Shown in pieces: positions 36,696-49,079 of a stretch of DNA of 64,000 nucleotides; within the stretch, counting starts at the first letter, position 1, and the number at the start of each line of letters is the position of its first letter. The notes beneath the pieces were generated by a model. The model was not told where the DNA came from, did no database searches, and saw nothing but the letters and a program-made list of their open reading frames with translations. The stretch is from assembly GCA_963921425.1 (NCBI GenBank), contig OY992837.1:2825896-2889895 (forward strand). Reading direction: 5' to 3'. The DNA is from Dryas octopetala (taxonomy: Eukaryota; Streptophyta; Magnoliopsida; Rosales; Rosaceae). The position numbers and the translations under genes are program-made.

Positions 36696-37565
36696 ACTGC
36701 ATCTTGGCAGGGTTTTGTTCAGAATAGCCATGGGATGGATTGTGAACAAAATGGCTAGGGTTCTGGATTTTATTCAAGTTCAGGGCATGAAGAAGTTCCA
36801 ACTTTTAAATTTGTCCACTAGAACCAGAGACCCTCCCTTCACAGTGAATGTGTACTTTTTCTTAAACCCGTGGTATTTGTGTTTGTTTTACTACTGAGTA
36901 ATTTATAGCACTTGGTCATTTACCAGTCATACATGAAAGTTAATCCAACAATCTTTAGATCCTTTTTCAGTTTTCCCCGACTTCCATATTTCTATACCAC
37001 ACGTATGGTGATTGGTGAATTACCTACCAAGTTAATTTGTGATTGCGTTATATTACCACCGAGTCCTTTTTTATTATTATTTTGCAACACGGATTTTTGT
37101 TAATTTTGGCAACCCAAAAGTATTAATCACCACGTAATATGTGAATAAAGTAATATAACCAATCCTCAAATAGCAAATTTTCTGCTCGTCCCATATGATC
37201 AATTCAAATGAAACCTTTCTTTTCTTCTCATGTCCATTGTGTGTGGCTTAAAGATCAAGGGTGGGTATAGATATAAAAATGTTATATTTATAAACACACA
37301 ATTTAGTATAGATACAAGACTCTTTTGTATTTTGTTCCTCAACTGCGCCATATATATAAAATATTAAAACCTCTTGTCACCTGAAGAGCTTGCAATTATA
37401 AATTTATAATAACATTCAAATCTAACTCTTTTAATGACACAATACCTCTCATCTGCTTAATAAAGAAAATTAAAAAAATTAAAGGAAAAAAAACTAATAC
37501 ATTTTAGTACTAAAACTACATGGACCACCACCAATCAAAAGCTAGTAAAAATTTGTGTACAACTC
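36696..37565. other. Convergent 3' spacer between RPT5 and TCTP
   Basis: RPT5 and TCTP are transcribed toward each other, so this 870-base AT-rich stretch holds both 3' UTRs. No other gene is seen. Confidence 0.55.
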
Positions 37566-38964
37566 TTAACACTTGACTTCCTTCAAGCCATATGCGATGT
37601 AGATAAAAGTCGGGTCAGTGGCACCTTCCTTGTAGTATGCAAGCACTATACTTCCATCATCATGCATGCTCTCCCCCACAAAACTGCCACAACACAAACA
37701 CACCCACAAACTCAATCAATATATTAATCTTAGACTAATTATAAATAAATAAGCCAAACAAATGGGTTTAGCAATTGGTCAACAAGCATATATATGAATA
37801 CTAATAGTGATTGAGAAAAAAGAAACACATACAATTGAAGGTCGCTGAGCTTAGAGAGCAAGTACTTGGTGGCTCCCTCAATATGCTTCTTGAAAAGCTC
37901 TTGCTTCTCACCTTCCAACTTGGGTGTCAACAACTTGATGTACCTCTTCATGAATGTCACAAAGTGCTTTTTGTCCATAGCAGGTTGCTCCTGAAAGTTA
38001 CAACACAACCACTTGTTTTAGATGCTGCATGTGTATGATAATACTAGCTATAACAAAAGATGCTTTGATTTACCAAAATAATTTAGTAAGCTTAATTTCA
38101 TTCACCTGAAGCCTGAAGGTGTCAACAATGTCGACCACCTTGGCAGCCTGATCATCAACACCTTCGTCTTCACCACCTTCAGCTGAAGGGTTAGCCCCAA
38201 TGTCTACACTGAGTGCTCCTTGAACCACCCACTACCAAAAACATAAATCATATATAACCAAAATTACTTAATGGCATGGTATACATAAAATTGTTTTTAA
38301 CAAGAACCATGGGCACAAAATTCAAACTCAAAACTGCAAATCCTCTTAGGACTATAAACAAACATTAGTAGGACTCTTATAATGATGAACAGCTCAAAAT
38401 ATGTATAGAAGGACTAAAGTGATCAAATAAATTAAGTTACCAACCTTTCCTTCCACCTCCCAAAGTATTCCGTTCTCGATTTCCTTATATGGGAATGAAT
38501 CAGAAAGAAGTTCGTCACCTGAATCAAATCACAATAAGCATCATTATATATCTAAAGTAACTTGGCATCAACAACCCAAATCTATAATTAACAACCCACC
38601 AATCCACCATGCAAGACATGCTCTAAGAATGAATAAATTGCTGTGAATAATCTAAGCATCTCCTCTAACTAAGAACAATTATGTAGTACAATCCTGTCAT
38701 CATTCTATTCCTGCCTTAAAATAGAGAACAACCCATATATATTAAATTAACACACTCACAAAGAAAAAAAAAGTTATGAAAACTGCCCATTAATTTTTTT
38801 CAATTCCTATTGATCAGTCAGCAATTAATCATAGCCAAAACATAAAACTTTTTCATCAACCAAATAAACAGGGCCCAAAAATTCAACCTTAGACCAAAAT
38901 GTTTGAGGAACAACAACAAAAAAACAAAGCCAATACCTGTAAGAAGGTCCTGATAGACAAGCAT
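37566..38964 (-). CDS. TCTP: Translationally controlled tumor protein (TCTP)
   Basis: Minus-strand gene with five exons (38937-38964, 38445-38518, 38106-38231, 37833-37990, 37566-37683) encoding 167 residues. TCTP is a cytosolic protein needed for cell growth and proliferation, proposed to act in TOR-linked growth control and microtubule/Ca2+ binding; its exact biochemical role is debated. The protein begins [18 protein letters not shown] and contains the TCTP1 signature region ([12 protein letters not shown]), the flexible acidic loop (EDEGVDDQA) and the C-terminal [19 protein letters not shown]. Length is normal. It lies tail-to-tail with RPT5, and the Arabidopsis counterpart by position is At3g05540. 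Confidence 0.97.
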
Positions 38965-39130
38965 GGTTGCAGAGCTTCTTCTTTGTTTAAAAAAAAAAAA
39001 AAAAATCTTTTACTTGGCTTTTGTTCTTGGCTTGGAATTAAAGCAAGAGCGAATGTTCCGGAGGTCAGAGGCTGCGAGTATTTTATAGATCGAAAAGCGT
39101 AAGCGGACGTTGTTAGGAGAAGTTGAGGTG
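38965..39130 (-). promoter_or_regulatory. TCTP core promoter with TATA box
   Basis: On the minus strand a TATAAAATA box lies at 39079-39087, about 115 bases before the start codon. A polypyrimidine stretch follows in the transcribed direction near 38985-39010 (seen as an A-run on the plus strand). TCTP mRNAs in other organisms carry 5' pyrimidine tracts, but whether this one acts in translation is unknown. Confidence 0.55.
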
Positions 39131-39574
39131 CAAATTACTTAAATAGGTTCCTGTTTTTGTTAGAATTACGGTTCCATCCTTAGTGAGTTCGTGGTAGGAC
39201 CATACGAGTGTAGAACTAGGAGTCAAGTCGACGACCAACATGGAGAGAGTCGCTAGATTCTTTGTCTGGGGTTGAACTCCTTGTACAGTTTGATGTTGTA
39301 TTGGATCCGAGGATGTTCTTTTGTGGGGCCCACATATGCTGTTGTGGATTGATCACAGCCGTAGGATTGAAGTATGACATCAAGAGACGGGTGCGGTGAT
39401 ATGATAGAGATGAGCCCCATATTGCCTCACATCATGGTCCATGGCAATAATCTTTTTTTATTTTTGCACAATACTTTTTCAAGAAATTAAAACAGTTTGG
39501 AAGCACGTTATCATTTCAAGTCGCTGCGAATATTCATTGCATATAGTCATGTTGAATGAGATATTCCCATACTT

Positions 39575-39624
39575 TGCCAATTAAAGCTTCTTCTTTTTTT
39601 TTTTGGGCCACTGCCAATTAAGGC
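39575..39624. repeat. Micro-retroposon-like insertion 3
   Basis: TGCCAATTAAAGC at 39575-39587 recurs with one mismatch as TGCCAATTAAGGC at 39612-39624. Between them is a T-rich run followed by GGGCCAC. Confidence 0.45.
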
Positions 39625-39711
39625 AATGGAGCGTTGACTACATATGGCTATTTATCTTAACCATCTAGTTGGGTCGGCTCAGAGAGCCCAGAGAGCCCGT
39701 GATATTAAATA

Positions 39712-40056
39712 GGGACAATTTTATTTACACTCCTTAAGTTTGATGAAATTACACACACGCCTCCCAAATTTTAAAAATTATATACGCACCTTTTGTTGTT
39801 AAGTCATTTTTGACCGAATTTACTTTTTGACCATTACTTTAAAAATGTCTTTTTTATATTTTCAAAGTAAAAATCACTTGTTATTTTAGATGTTATCAGG
39901 ATAGGTAAAAATGATATTTTCAAAGTCAAAAATGGTAAAAAAGTAATTTTTGTCAAAAATAACTAATGGCAGGAGAGTGTGTGTGTAATTTTTAAAACTT
40001 AAGGGTGTACACACGTAATTCCATCATACCTAAACGGGTGTTAATGAAATTGTCCC
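39712..40056. mobile_element. Foldback MITE, family B (MULE-type, 9-bp TSD)
   Basis: The 345-bp element starts GGGACAATTT and ends AAATTGTCCC, with arms of about 100 bases that are complementary along their length (for example TTTTGACCGAA against TTTTTGTCAAAA near the loop). Perfect 9-bp duplications TATTAAATA flank it at 39703-39711 and 40057-40065. There is no open frame of note. The TSD motif is itself AT-rich and partly symmetric, but both copies are in the same orientation. Confidence 0.8.
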
Positions 40057-41150
40057 TATTAAATATACATGACATAAGAAAGCTATCGTTACAACATATT
40101 GTGTTTGATCACGAACAATTCTATGCCCAATTTTCTATTGGGTAAAGAGCCTCGTGCAAACGGAGTTTGCAGTCTCAATAGATTCATTTTAGCTCAGTTC
40201 ACTTTGCTTGGCCCTTCAAATTGGAGAGTTGGGTCATGGGCCTTCTTGTTGGCACATTGTTCATTTGAATCATGTAGAGGTTAAGTATATGAACCAAATT
40301 ATTATTATTTTTAAAATGTTATAAGGTATACATATACTCAATGATTCTTTCATGTGAACAAAATAAACTTTCATCTAGTATCGCACACCAAAGTCATGAT
40401 AGTAAATTTTGTTTTAAGTTGAAAGAGAGGAGATTCAAACTTAAAATCTCTTATAATAAAATAGAGATATAAATTATAATATAACTTGGTGAAAGAACAT
40501 AGTAAAATTTTTTTTTTTTAGAGGAAAAGGATGAATTTTATTAATGATTAACATCCTCATACAGAGAGGGACCAAGCCAATGAGGTCCAGCCTCCACATC
40601 CAACCAACATATGTATATATTGGGAGCCTCGTCCTCTTGGTTGTTGACTACGTACTCATTAAGCATATTCCGTAATACGGTAATACCCAACATAAATAGG
40701 CAAACAATTGTTTTCATCTTCCTTTAGAACAGTCTGTGCATGGGCATAGAAGACCCCAAAAAAACAACTTAAGAGTATATGAACGAGCATAATGTAATTC
40801 TTATAATTTTTTTTTTATTTGGTGAATTCCTATAGTATATTTAATAATTAACTGTATTGTTATAAAGTAATAAAGTTATGTGATATATTAGAAAAAAAAA
40901 ATTATCTTTATAAAACATTAAAAAAAATGATTCAAGATGATTGCTATTCATGTGCACATTACAATTTGCGAGGTGCATGCATCCTAACCATTTTCAATTA
41001 ACAATAATACCAAAAATATACATTCCATTAAATATAGTGCAAACCCCACATGGCACATGCAAAGTTTCACATGAACTATTTTCCTAAGAAAACGAATTTA
41101 CTTTAGACTATATGCATCCATAATCAATGGTTACATCTAGGATCTATCTA

Positions 41151-41209
41151 ATGTGAATTAGTTTTTTTTTTTTTTTTTGGGGGGGGGGGGGGTAATTGAT
41201 GTGAATGAG
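41151..41209. repeat. T17-G14 homopolymer insertion between short direct repeats
   Basis: ATGTGAATTAG at 41151-41161 and ATGTGAATGAG at 41199-41209 flank a run of T's immediately followed by about 14 G's and TAATTG. The T-run, G, flank layout matches the other micro-retroposon-like insertions, but the long G-run is unique here. Assembly or sequencing slippage could alter its apparent length. Confidence 0.5.
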
Positions 41210-41898
41210 TTGGAAAAAACATTGAGAAAAAGATTGTGTTGCATAGCATATTCCTAACTTCAAACGCAAGAAAACACAAACATTAAAATGGGCTGGACCC
41301 GATAACCCGGATGATACCAAACCTTTCCCATCTTGACCACAATACCAAACCTTTATCTAACCCGAAAAAATAGAAACCAAAATCTTATCTGAGACCAAAA
41401 AATAAAATAAAAAAAAGCCAAAAAGAAAAAGAAAAATGAAAACATTTTGAGACAAACAACAACGTCAACCAACATCAAACCGCAGAGAAAATCTCGAAAC
41501 TGAATCGTAGCCGTTGATCAGCTTCATTTGGACAGCGGTTATTACGCCCACCTTAACCAAAGTCCAACCTCTCCCAAATCCAACGGTCCGAACACCACAA
41601 CGCGGAGATAGAGAGGGCGGGGCGACAAGAGAGAGAGAGATTTCGATTGTCCATCAAAAAATTTCTTCTGCAAATCCCATCATCCAGAACGCCATCTCTG
41701 ACGACTGACGGTCTCTCATCTCTGCTTTGATCCGTACGACGTCGTCTCCGTTCCGTCGTGATATTGTTGACCAAACGTTGTTGTTGCGTTGCGCCGGATA
41801 CTACTTCGTCTTTTTGCGCATTTGACAGACAGAGAGAGAGAGAGTGAGCGCTGGCGCATCGGAATTTAGGGTTTTGAGGGCTCGATTTCGGGGTTTCT

Positions 41899-44800
41899 AT
41901 GGGGCTCGGCAGTGATGAAGAGGTTATCGTTGAAGACAGCGATGGTGTTGGTGGCGGCGGTGGTGGTTGTGGAGGCAAGTCGTACGGAGGCTCCGTCTCC
42001 TGCTCGATTTGCCTTGAAATCGTCGCCGATAATGGGGATAGATCTTGGGCCAAGCTGCAATGTGGACATCAATTTCATCTAGGTGAGTGAGAATTCAATC
42101 TAATTTGGGTTGGAATTTACATCTGTTCCGACTGCAATTTCCGAGATCTGGGCCAATTTTGGTTTCCGATTTGGGAATTTGATTGGATTTTGGTTTTTTT
42201 TTTTTTTTTTAATTTGTTAGTCAATGGGCGCTTTGGTTAATCAAGTAATTGAAGAAAATTGTAGAAAATGAAACTGAATTATGCCTCAGCTGAGCTTAAT
42301 TAAAGCTTTTGTTTTATTGGGTCGTCATTACATTTCCCGTGTATATATATTTTTCATATTTTAAGTTTATTATTAATATGTTGTTTTGTAAGATATAATG
42401 TTTAGATTTCTCTGTCGGAAATCGGAATCATGTAGTTTAACTTCTACATTTCGATTTGTTTAATTCAATAGATGGAACCGTATTTGTACTGAAAAATGGG
42501 AATTGAGCAAAACTATAGATATTTTAATTGAGATTCAAAGATTAGGATTGGCTAGTGAAATAGAAGTATCTTTTTGCATGAGGGCTTCTCCAATTTTTTT
42601 TTTTGTCTCCTTTCTTCAAAACTAGTGGAGGGCACTGCAAGTAACCATTGTTTGTGAATGGGAAACTCTCTGAGCCATTTCACTAACTAAGTGAAATATG
42701 TATAACAGGTTGCTGTACTCCCATTGTCAAAAGTGCGGTGTTGACAACCTGAACCTGGCCTCTTAATCTAGGTCTACTGAATTGAGGGCCTGTAATGTCA
42801 AAATTTAATCACAAATTTAATATATCAGTCCTCTAAATTTGGACAAAATCTGTCCTCATTTTCAATTTATATCCGAATATATGCCCTATAAAAAAATCCA
42901 TATACATTCTTTGGATCTTAAAGATGAAATTTAAACATCTCCAATAGCAATTTCCTTTGGTAGCTTGATCGTAGGCTTAGAAAAGCCTTTTGGTGGTGCA
43001 CTTGAACCATTCCATTTGAGTATGTGGAGTTGCATGTTTGTTGAGGCCAATATCCTTATTTTCTTGGACATTAAATTTGAGACACCGCTTCTAAGGACAT
43101 AAGTTTAGTTATGCCTTTTCAGTAAGCTGATACACAGCTTTTATGTTATCCTTGATTTTTTGTGTGATCCTTTCAGATTGCATTGGTTCAGCGTTCAATA
43201 TAAAGGGGGCAATGCAATGCCCTAATTGTCGGAAGATTGAGAAGGGTCAATGGCTTTATGCTAATGGCTGCCGTTCATTTCCGGAATTTAGCATGGATGA
43301 CTGGACCCATGATGAGGATCTTTATGATCTAAGTTATTCTGAAATGGTAAATAAAATAGCTCCTTGTTGAATTTTAACTTCTACTTTTTTCTCTTTATGC
43401 AGTTTAATTTTTTTTAGTCAAAGGCAAAAAGATATTGTGGTTTCTTTCTTATGATATTCATTTATGCTGACACTATGAATTACAACCCTTTGTTCTTGCT
43501 TAGAAAAATCTCTGTGGGTTCAACCTAGTAGTGATAAAAATTAAGGTTGTAAATAATGAAGCAAATTAACAGAATGGAGTCAGTAAATTATCAAAAGGAA
43601 GTGCCTCTACAAAGGGTAGGATAACTCATGCATTATTAAAGTGTAGTGGATGGGTGCTTTCCCCTTTAAGCAAAGGTCATGGTTCTACATATGTCTAGTA
43701 TGAATATGTTATTTACTAGGAAAAAAAATATCCCTATATAAAAACTTCACTCAAGCAGTCAGAGTTGAAATGCCTCAGAGCATTGTTGCTACTCTTCACA
43801 AGTAGGCAAAATCTCATTTGCTCACCCTTGCTAGTAGTGAACAATCACCTCAACTTAGAAGTGCAGGTAATCTCTACTTTGTGCCTGAGGCTAACAATGT
43901 TTATCTTGACCATAAAAATAATAACATGGCTAATATGAATTCTTAAATGTGAAGTTGACGAGGCCATTTAGGAGGAAATTCTTAAATTTGTTAAACAGGC
44001 AGAGCCTAAGTAATCTCTTTCTTTTTTTTTCTTTTTTCTGGGATTGTTTTTTCTTCTTTTTTCCTCCCCATTACATTTCAATTGAAGAGGGAAACCTTAT
44101 TGAAGAATAAAGTGATGAATATTTCTAGGAAGTTCCCAACTAGAATCCACCATGTTGAACTAGTAGTACCAAACGAAGGATTTCTATATTTATACAGTAT
44201 GTTTTTTTTCCCCTATTGCTCTCATTTGTTTTTCTTTCATAAGTAGCTTCACACATACTCTTAAGGAGAACAACCAAATGTTCATCATTTTGATATCTTT
44301 TTGTGTATATAAATGCCTTTTGCAGTCCTTTGGTGTCCACTGGTGTCCATTTGGTAGCTTAGCACGACTTCCTTCATCATTTGAGTAAGTGATCTCATAT
44401 ATTAGAGCTCATGTTTAAATTCATTTTTGCTCTAATTTCTTTGCTGACAATTTGTATGTAGTTTCTTGGGCTTTAGAAAACTTACTCATTTAAACATTTT
44501 GAAAACTAATTAATTTTGGACTATGGCACATAAGATTCAAAATCATGCCATAGTTGGGATCGAGTTGAGATTGGGGTTGAGACTGGGATATGAGATTCCA
44601 ATCTACATCTTTACTCACGTATTCATCACATCTTGGTTCTTTCAAGATCAAAACAAGTTAGATTTCTAAATTTTTAGAAAAAAGGGTCTAGTTTTCTAAT
44701 GGATCTATGTAAACAGGGTATTTTATGAAGAACTCTAGTTTTTTCTTCTTTTTTTGGCTTAATTGTTTTGACCCAGCTTTCATATAAACCATAGTTTTCA

Positions 44801-47589
44801 TGTGTTCTTTTATGTTTGTAAAAGTAGTAAGTTTGAATAGAAAAACTTGCATATGAGTCTTTGCTGCAAGGAGTGGATATCTTCACAAAGAAACCCATAA
44901 GGAGTTGGAAAGAAGTTGCCAAATTTTTTCTCAACAATTTAACTTCAGTTTACTGTAAATTTTGCATATTGGCTAGGTTAAGAATGCAAGCATGTTGAAT
45001 CGTAGTGTTTTGACTGAAAATATTAGTGCCAATGGACCTTTGGTTTCCTGGAGAGCAATTATTGATATGTTGCATACTTTATGGGTGCACCTAACAAGAA
45101 AACAGCAAGCACCTTCATCTGGTCGTACCATTGTCCAGAATTTTTGATACACCCGAAATCAAATAACTCCATCCCTTTGCCCTCTCCACCCCCCCTCTCG
45201 CATTTAGTTTTTTATGTTCTCCTTCAGTAAGCTGTCTCAAAGAAGCAAACTGAGGACCAGGGACCTTGTCAAGCTGAGACTAAGAATTAGTAGAGCTGTC
45301 TATTGTGTCAATCAGTGAAGATAATCTCTTTTATTTTTCTATTCCTCCATGTTATTTCTCTTATTCTCTGTTATCTTGTCTGATTTCTTCTTCTTTGGTC
45401 ACAGTTACATTATATTGTCTTATCTTTCTATTTTTCTCCCATTCTTCCTAAATGGTTTAATGTTTCAACAAAAAGAGAATTTGGGATTTGTTGTTTCTAG
45501 AAATAGTTGTAGCATCTCTGTTTGGGTTTTGTTAAATAATTCTGACTGGGTGTTTTCTATTTGAACTTCAAAAAATATTTTTGTTAAAATTACGGTTTAC
45601 CCTTTTCTTTATAGATCTTTCAAGCTTTGCCTATCCCAGCCCATGTTTGGTCGGACTAGCCTAAGTTAGGATAGGGCTTCAGACCAGACTGGGCCGTATG
45701 GTCCATATGACAGTAAGCGAGCCCGACCTTTTTAAGGTTTTTTTAATCAAAATACTTTAATCATCTCAAAATTAAGTTACAAATATTTATTAAATAAATA
45801 AAATTTACTTGAACTTATATAAATAATAATACAAATAAGATATTATAAATGACATCAATGTATGAATATATTGAGTTGAGCCTAGGCTTGAATCGGCTCA
45901 CAAAAACTTGGCTTTGCCCAGCACAATCCTTATACATGCTATTCTAGCCTGTGTTGGGCTAGGTTGACCCCTTTGTGTGTTTGGCCAATTTGAGAGCCTT
46001 ACAATTTTGAAGAAAATCCTGGCCAATAGGGGAGGATATTATTTTTCACATTTTAAGGGTATAATTGGAATAAAAAATTACAAAAATAAAGTTGGAAGGT
46101 TTATAGAGTAATTTTTGGGGTTCAAATAGAATCACCCCTAATCAACTCAATGTTATATGCATGCTTTTGGTGTTTGATTTTCTTTTTGTGTTGCTGCTCA
46201 AATACTAAATTTTCTTCTCCGATGTGTTAAAAACTTTTTCTTTTTGTAATTAACAGGGAAGGGGAGTTCTCACCAACCTCATGTAAGACTTTTTTGCTTT
46301 TCACTTAACTTGTGATAGTCTATTCTAGTTTCAGTGGAAATAGCATGTAATGTGTAATATTTATAGGAGTAATGTTGTAATGCAGATCATGATTTACTTG
46401 GACAGCATGCTATCTTCGCTGAGCATACAGCAGTATCATCTGCTACCCATCCTTGCCCATATATCGCTTACTTTGGACCAATTCATCCCTCATCCTCAAA
46501 CTCAAGTGGAAGTGTTTCAGAAGCTTCCAACTTTAACCATCATTGGAGTGGCACATCAGTGCCTAGTGAAATACCAAACTCCTATGCTTTTCCTGCCATG
46601 GATCTTCATTATCACAGTTGGGATCACCATTCCCCTCCATTCTCTACGCCCAGCAGTCATATTGGTGGTGCTGACCAGACTTCATTTCCATCGGTTACTC
46701 AAAGATCTGCTAGGCCGAGTTCCGATATACCAAGATCAGGATCTTTTATGCATCCGTTCGTTGTTGGTCACAGGTATGCCTTGATCAAATTTGAAGGTGG
46801 TTTCCAGATGTTTTTAACCTTCATTTTCTGTAAATGGAGCAATATTATAGTATTAATAGAAAATACTGCACGGATCACATACCACACAATTGATTCATGT
46901 ATGTAGATTACAGAGAGAAAATGGGAGATGTGAGATAAGAGTGGATTGGTTGGATGTGGGCTAATATGTAGTTGCCATATCATCTTTGGTTTCCAAATGT
47001 ATTATTAAAATTGTTTAATGGGATAAGGGTATAATCATAATGGTACCACTTTATTGTAGCATTTTTCTCTTTCCTGAATCCCTGAGACATTGACTTAGGA
47101 TATGCTTCCTGCAGTTCTGGTGCTAGAGCTGGCAGCTCAGTCACGTCCTCAATGATTCCTCCTTATCCTGGCAGCAATGCTCAGGCACGTGACAGAGTCC
47201 AAGCTCTCCAGGCATACTATCAACAACAACCAAGTAATTCACCAACCATGCGCACACCCATAATTTCAGGAGCCCGAAGATCCAGCAGTCAAAGAGGTTT
47301 GGCTCAAGTAGGGCCAGTGGCTTCATCATCAGATCAAAATGGTGGTTTCTATTTTTTCCCATCCGGTTCATCAGGTCGTAACTACCAAGAAGCAGAAAAT
47401 CCTTTGCCTAGTCGTTTTCATGCATGGGAAAGAGACCACTTGCCTTCGTTCTCGATGAATCAGGTTGACCGAGATCCTGGTTGGGCTGCTCTTCACCAGG
47501 CTGCCAGTGGGTCAGACTCGGCAATGAGGGGAAGCGGCTTCCGGCATAGGCATGGGTCCGAGAGGACATCTTCACAAAACCGGTCATAG
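41899..47589 (+). CDS. RING-H2 finger protein, probable E3 ubiquitin ligase (At3g05545/RFI2-like)
   Basis: Six exons (41899-42082, 43177-43346, 44326-44384, 46257-46282, 46386-46773, 47115-47589) encode 433 residues. A Gly-rich acidic N-terminus precedes a C3H2C3 RING: Cys35, Cys38, Cys55, His57, His60, Cys63, Cys76 and Cys79 (CSICLEI, CGHQFHLDC, CPNC). A short conserved block (SFGVHWCPFGSLARLPSSFEE) follows, then a long Ser/Pro/His-rich low-complexity region with no membrane span, and a basic Arg-rich C-terminus. The RING implies E2 binding and substrate ubiquitylation; targets are unknown. RFI2, a related protein, acts in red-light signalling, which is only a family hint. The fourth exon is only 26 bases. 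Introns 3 (1.9 kb) and 1 (1.1 kb) are long, and a transposon-like segment rich in GGCCC/GGGCT motifs lies at about 45640-45990. Confidence 0.9.
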
Positions 47590-49079
47590 GCTTTTCTCTT
47601 ATCCTTTTTCGGTGAAGCAGACTACCACTACTATAAACTGAAATCAAAATTATGTATGATTGAGAAAAATGATATATAATGCTTGGTGTGTGTCGGGTCC
47701 ATGCCGACCTGACAGACTCCAAAAATACTGTGAAGTGGCTCTGAAAATGATGTTTGTGGCAGCCACATGGTGGTGTGATGGACTTGAGCTTCCTCTTCTA
47801 GTTTCTTCGCCTTGAGGATTTGAAATAAGATCGTGTTGGATGGCAAAGGTAGAATTTAAGCGCTTGCTGGCCATTTTTATGTCAAGGTGACCCACAATCC
47901 TGGTTTGACAAAAACCAAATGTTGTTCCGGATAAAGTAAACCAGTGGGTCATTTATTTATGTCCAAAAACATATTCCTGCTATGCTTGCTTTCCTTTGAA
48001 CAATTGTTGGTATACAAGAAATGAAATTTTTCCAAAAAAACAAAAATAAACTTGCTTGAATCTCACAAGGAACATAGTAACTCTGCACATGCTTATTCCA
48101 ACTAGTTTCAAATACAAGAAGAAAGAAGTATGTTTTTGTCTTTTGGGTAAAGAAGAATGCATTATGTTATATGTTTTGTATATTCAATATGATATATCAT
48201 ATACGCTAAGCAAATTGAGTTATTAACTCGGGTTATGAACTCAAACGAGTCTGCGTCCATATCTGGTCAACTCAAAATCCAAATTTGGTCAACTCAACTA
48301 TCCCACCGGAATGGACTGAAATTTCAGATTAAATTCAAGTTGGACCGTCCAGATCTAAAGAATTAAATTTCGAATTTGAGTTCAAAAATATGAAAATTTC
48401 TAAAGAATTTTAATTTCACTGAAAATTTAGACTAAACCATTAAAACAATTGAAACTTGTAACAAAATTTTGACATGCCCAGATCTGGTGCCTATACGATA
48501 CAAATATACTTGGCTCTGTACATGTACTGAAGATGAGGCCATTGATCTCTGAGATCATCTGAACCCCGTTAATCATTACCACACGTTTCTTCCATTTTAA
48601 CGCCAATTTTATATACTATCCCTTGATTTGGAAAAGAAAATTCGTAGCAAACCATTTAAAATGCAATCCATGCCACACCACACAAAAGAGGTACGCACAT
48701 TGCTCGTTATCTTTAGCTCAAGTGCCGAAGAGAGGCGGTGGGTCTTAAGTTGAGTAATGAAAAAGTAGACACCAGAACTGGAAGCTGAGGATCTTCCGAG
48801 AAGACCAACATCAAATGCAAGCATTCATTCTGGCAGCACTAGTAGTCGAATCACAGCAACAGGGGACGAACCAATTTAGTACAAACAAGATTCGCTAAGA
48901 TACTTCGACGTAAAAATAGTATGGTTAACAACTCCATATTAGCTTCAGGCTAACAACTCCATAGATGCAATACAAGAACATTCAATGAACATCCAAATCC
49001 AAATGTATAGAACGCTGCATCAAGTTCCTAACTTCCCTCTGGTGTCAGGAACATTTAGAAAAGCACTAGAAAGCTATGC
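47590..49079. other. Convergent spacer between the RING and SR genes
   Basis: The two genes face each other, so both 3' UTRs should lie here. The segment 47590-47960 probably belongs to the RING transcript and 48830-49079 to the SR transcript. No independent gene is supportable in the middle. Confidence 0.5.

Larger units (their letters stand above)
39131..41898. other. Intergenic region between TCTP and the RING gene
   Basis: About 2.8 kb between divergent genes, with no supportable exon. It contains a micro-retroposon-like insertion (39575-39624), a foldback MITE (39712-40056), a T/G homopolymer insertion (41151-41209) and, near the right end, the RING gene leader with GA-rich tracts (41620-41850). 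Confidence 0.55.

Noticed and set aside
41553..42053. 166-codon antisense frame across the RING leader and exon 1
   Set aside because: Composition reflects GA-rich leader and the Gly-rich coding strand; the RING protein on the plus strand explains this region.
45640..45990. Possible transposon in RING intron 3
   Set aside because: GGGCT/AGCCC-rich ends look roughly inverted, but I could not define termini or a target duplication, so I did not list it as an element.
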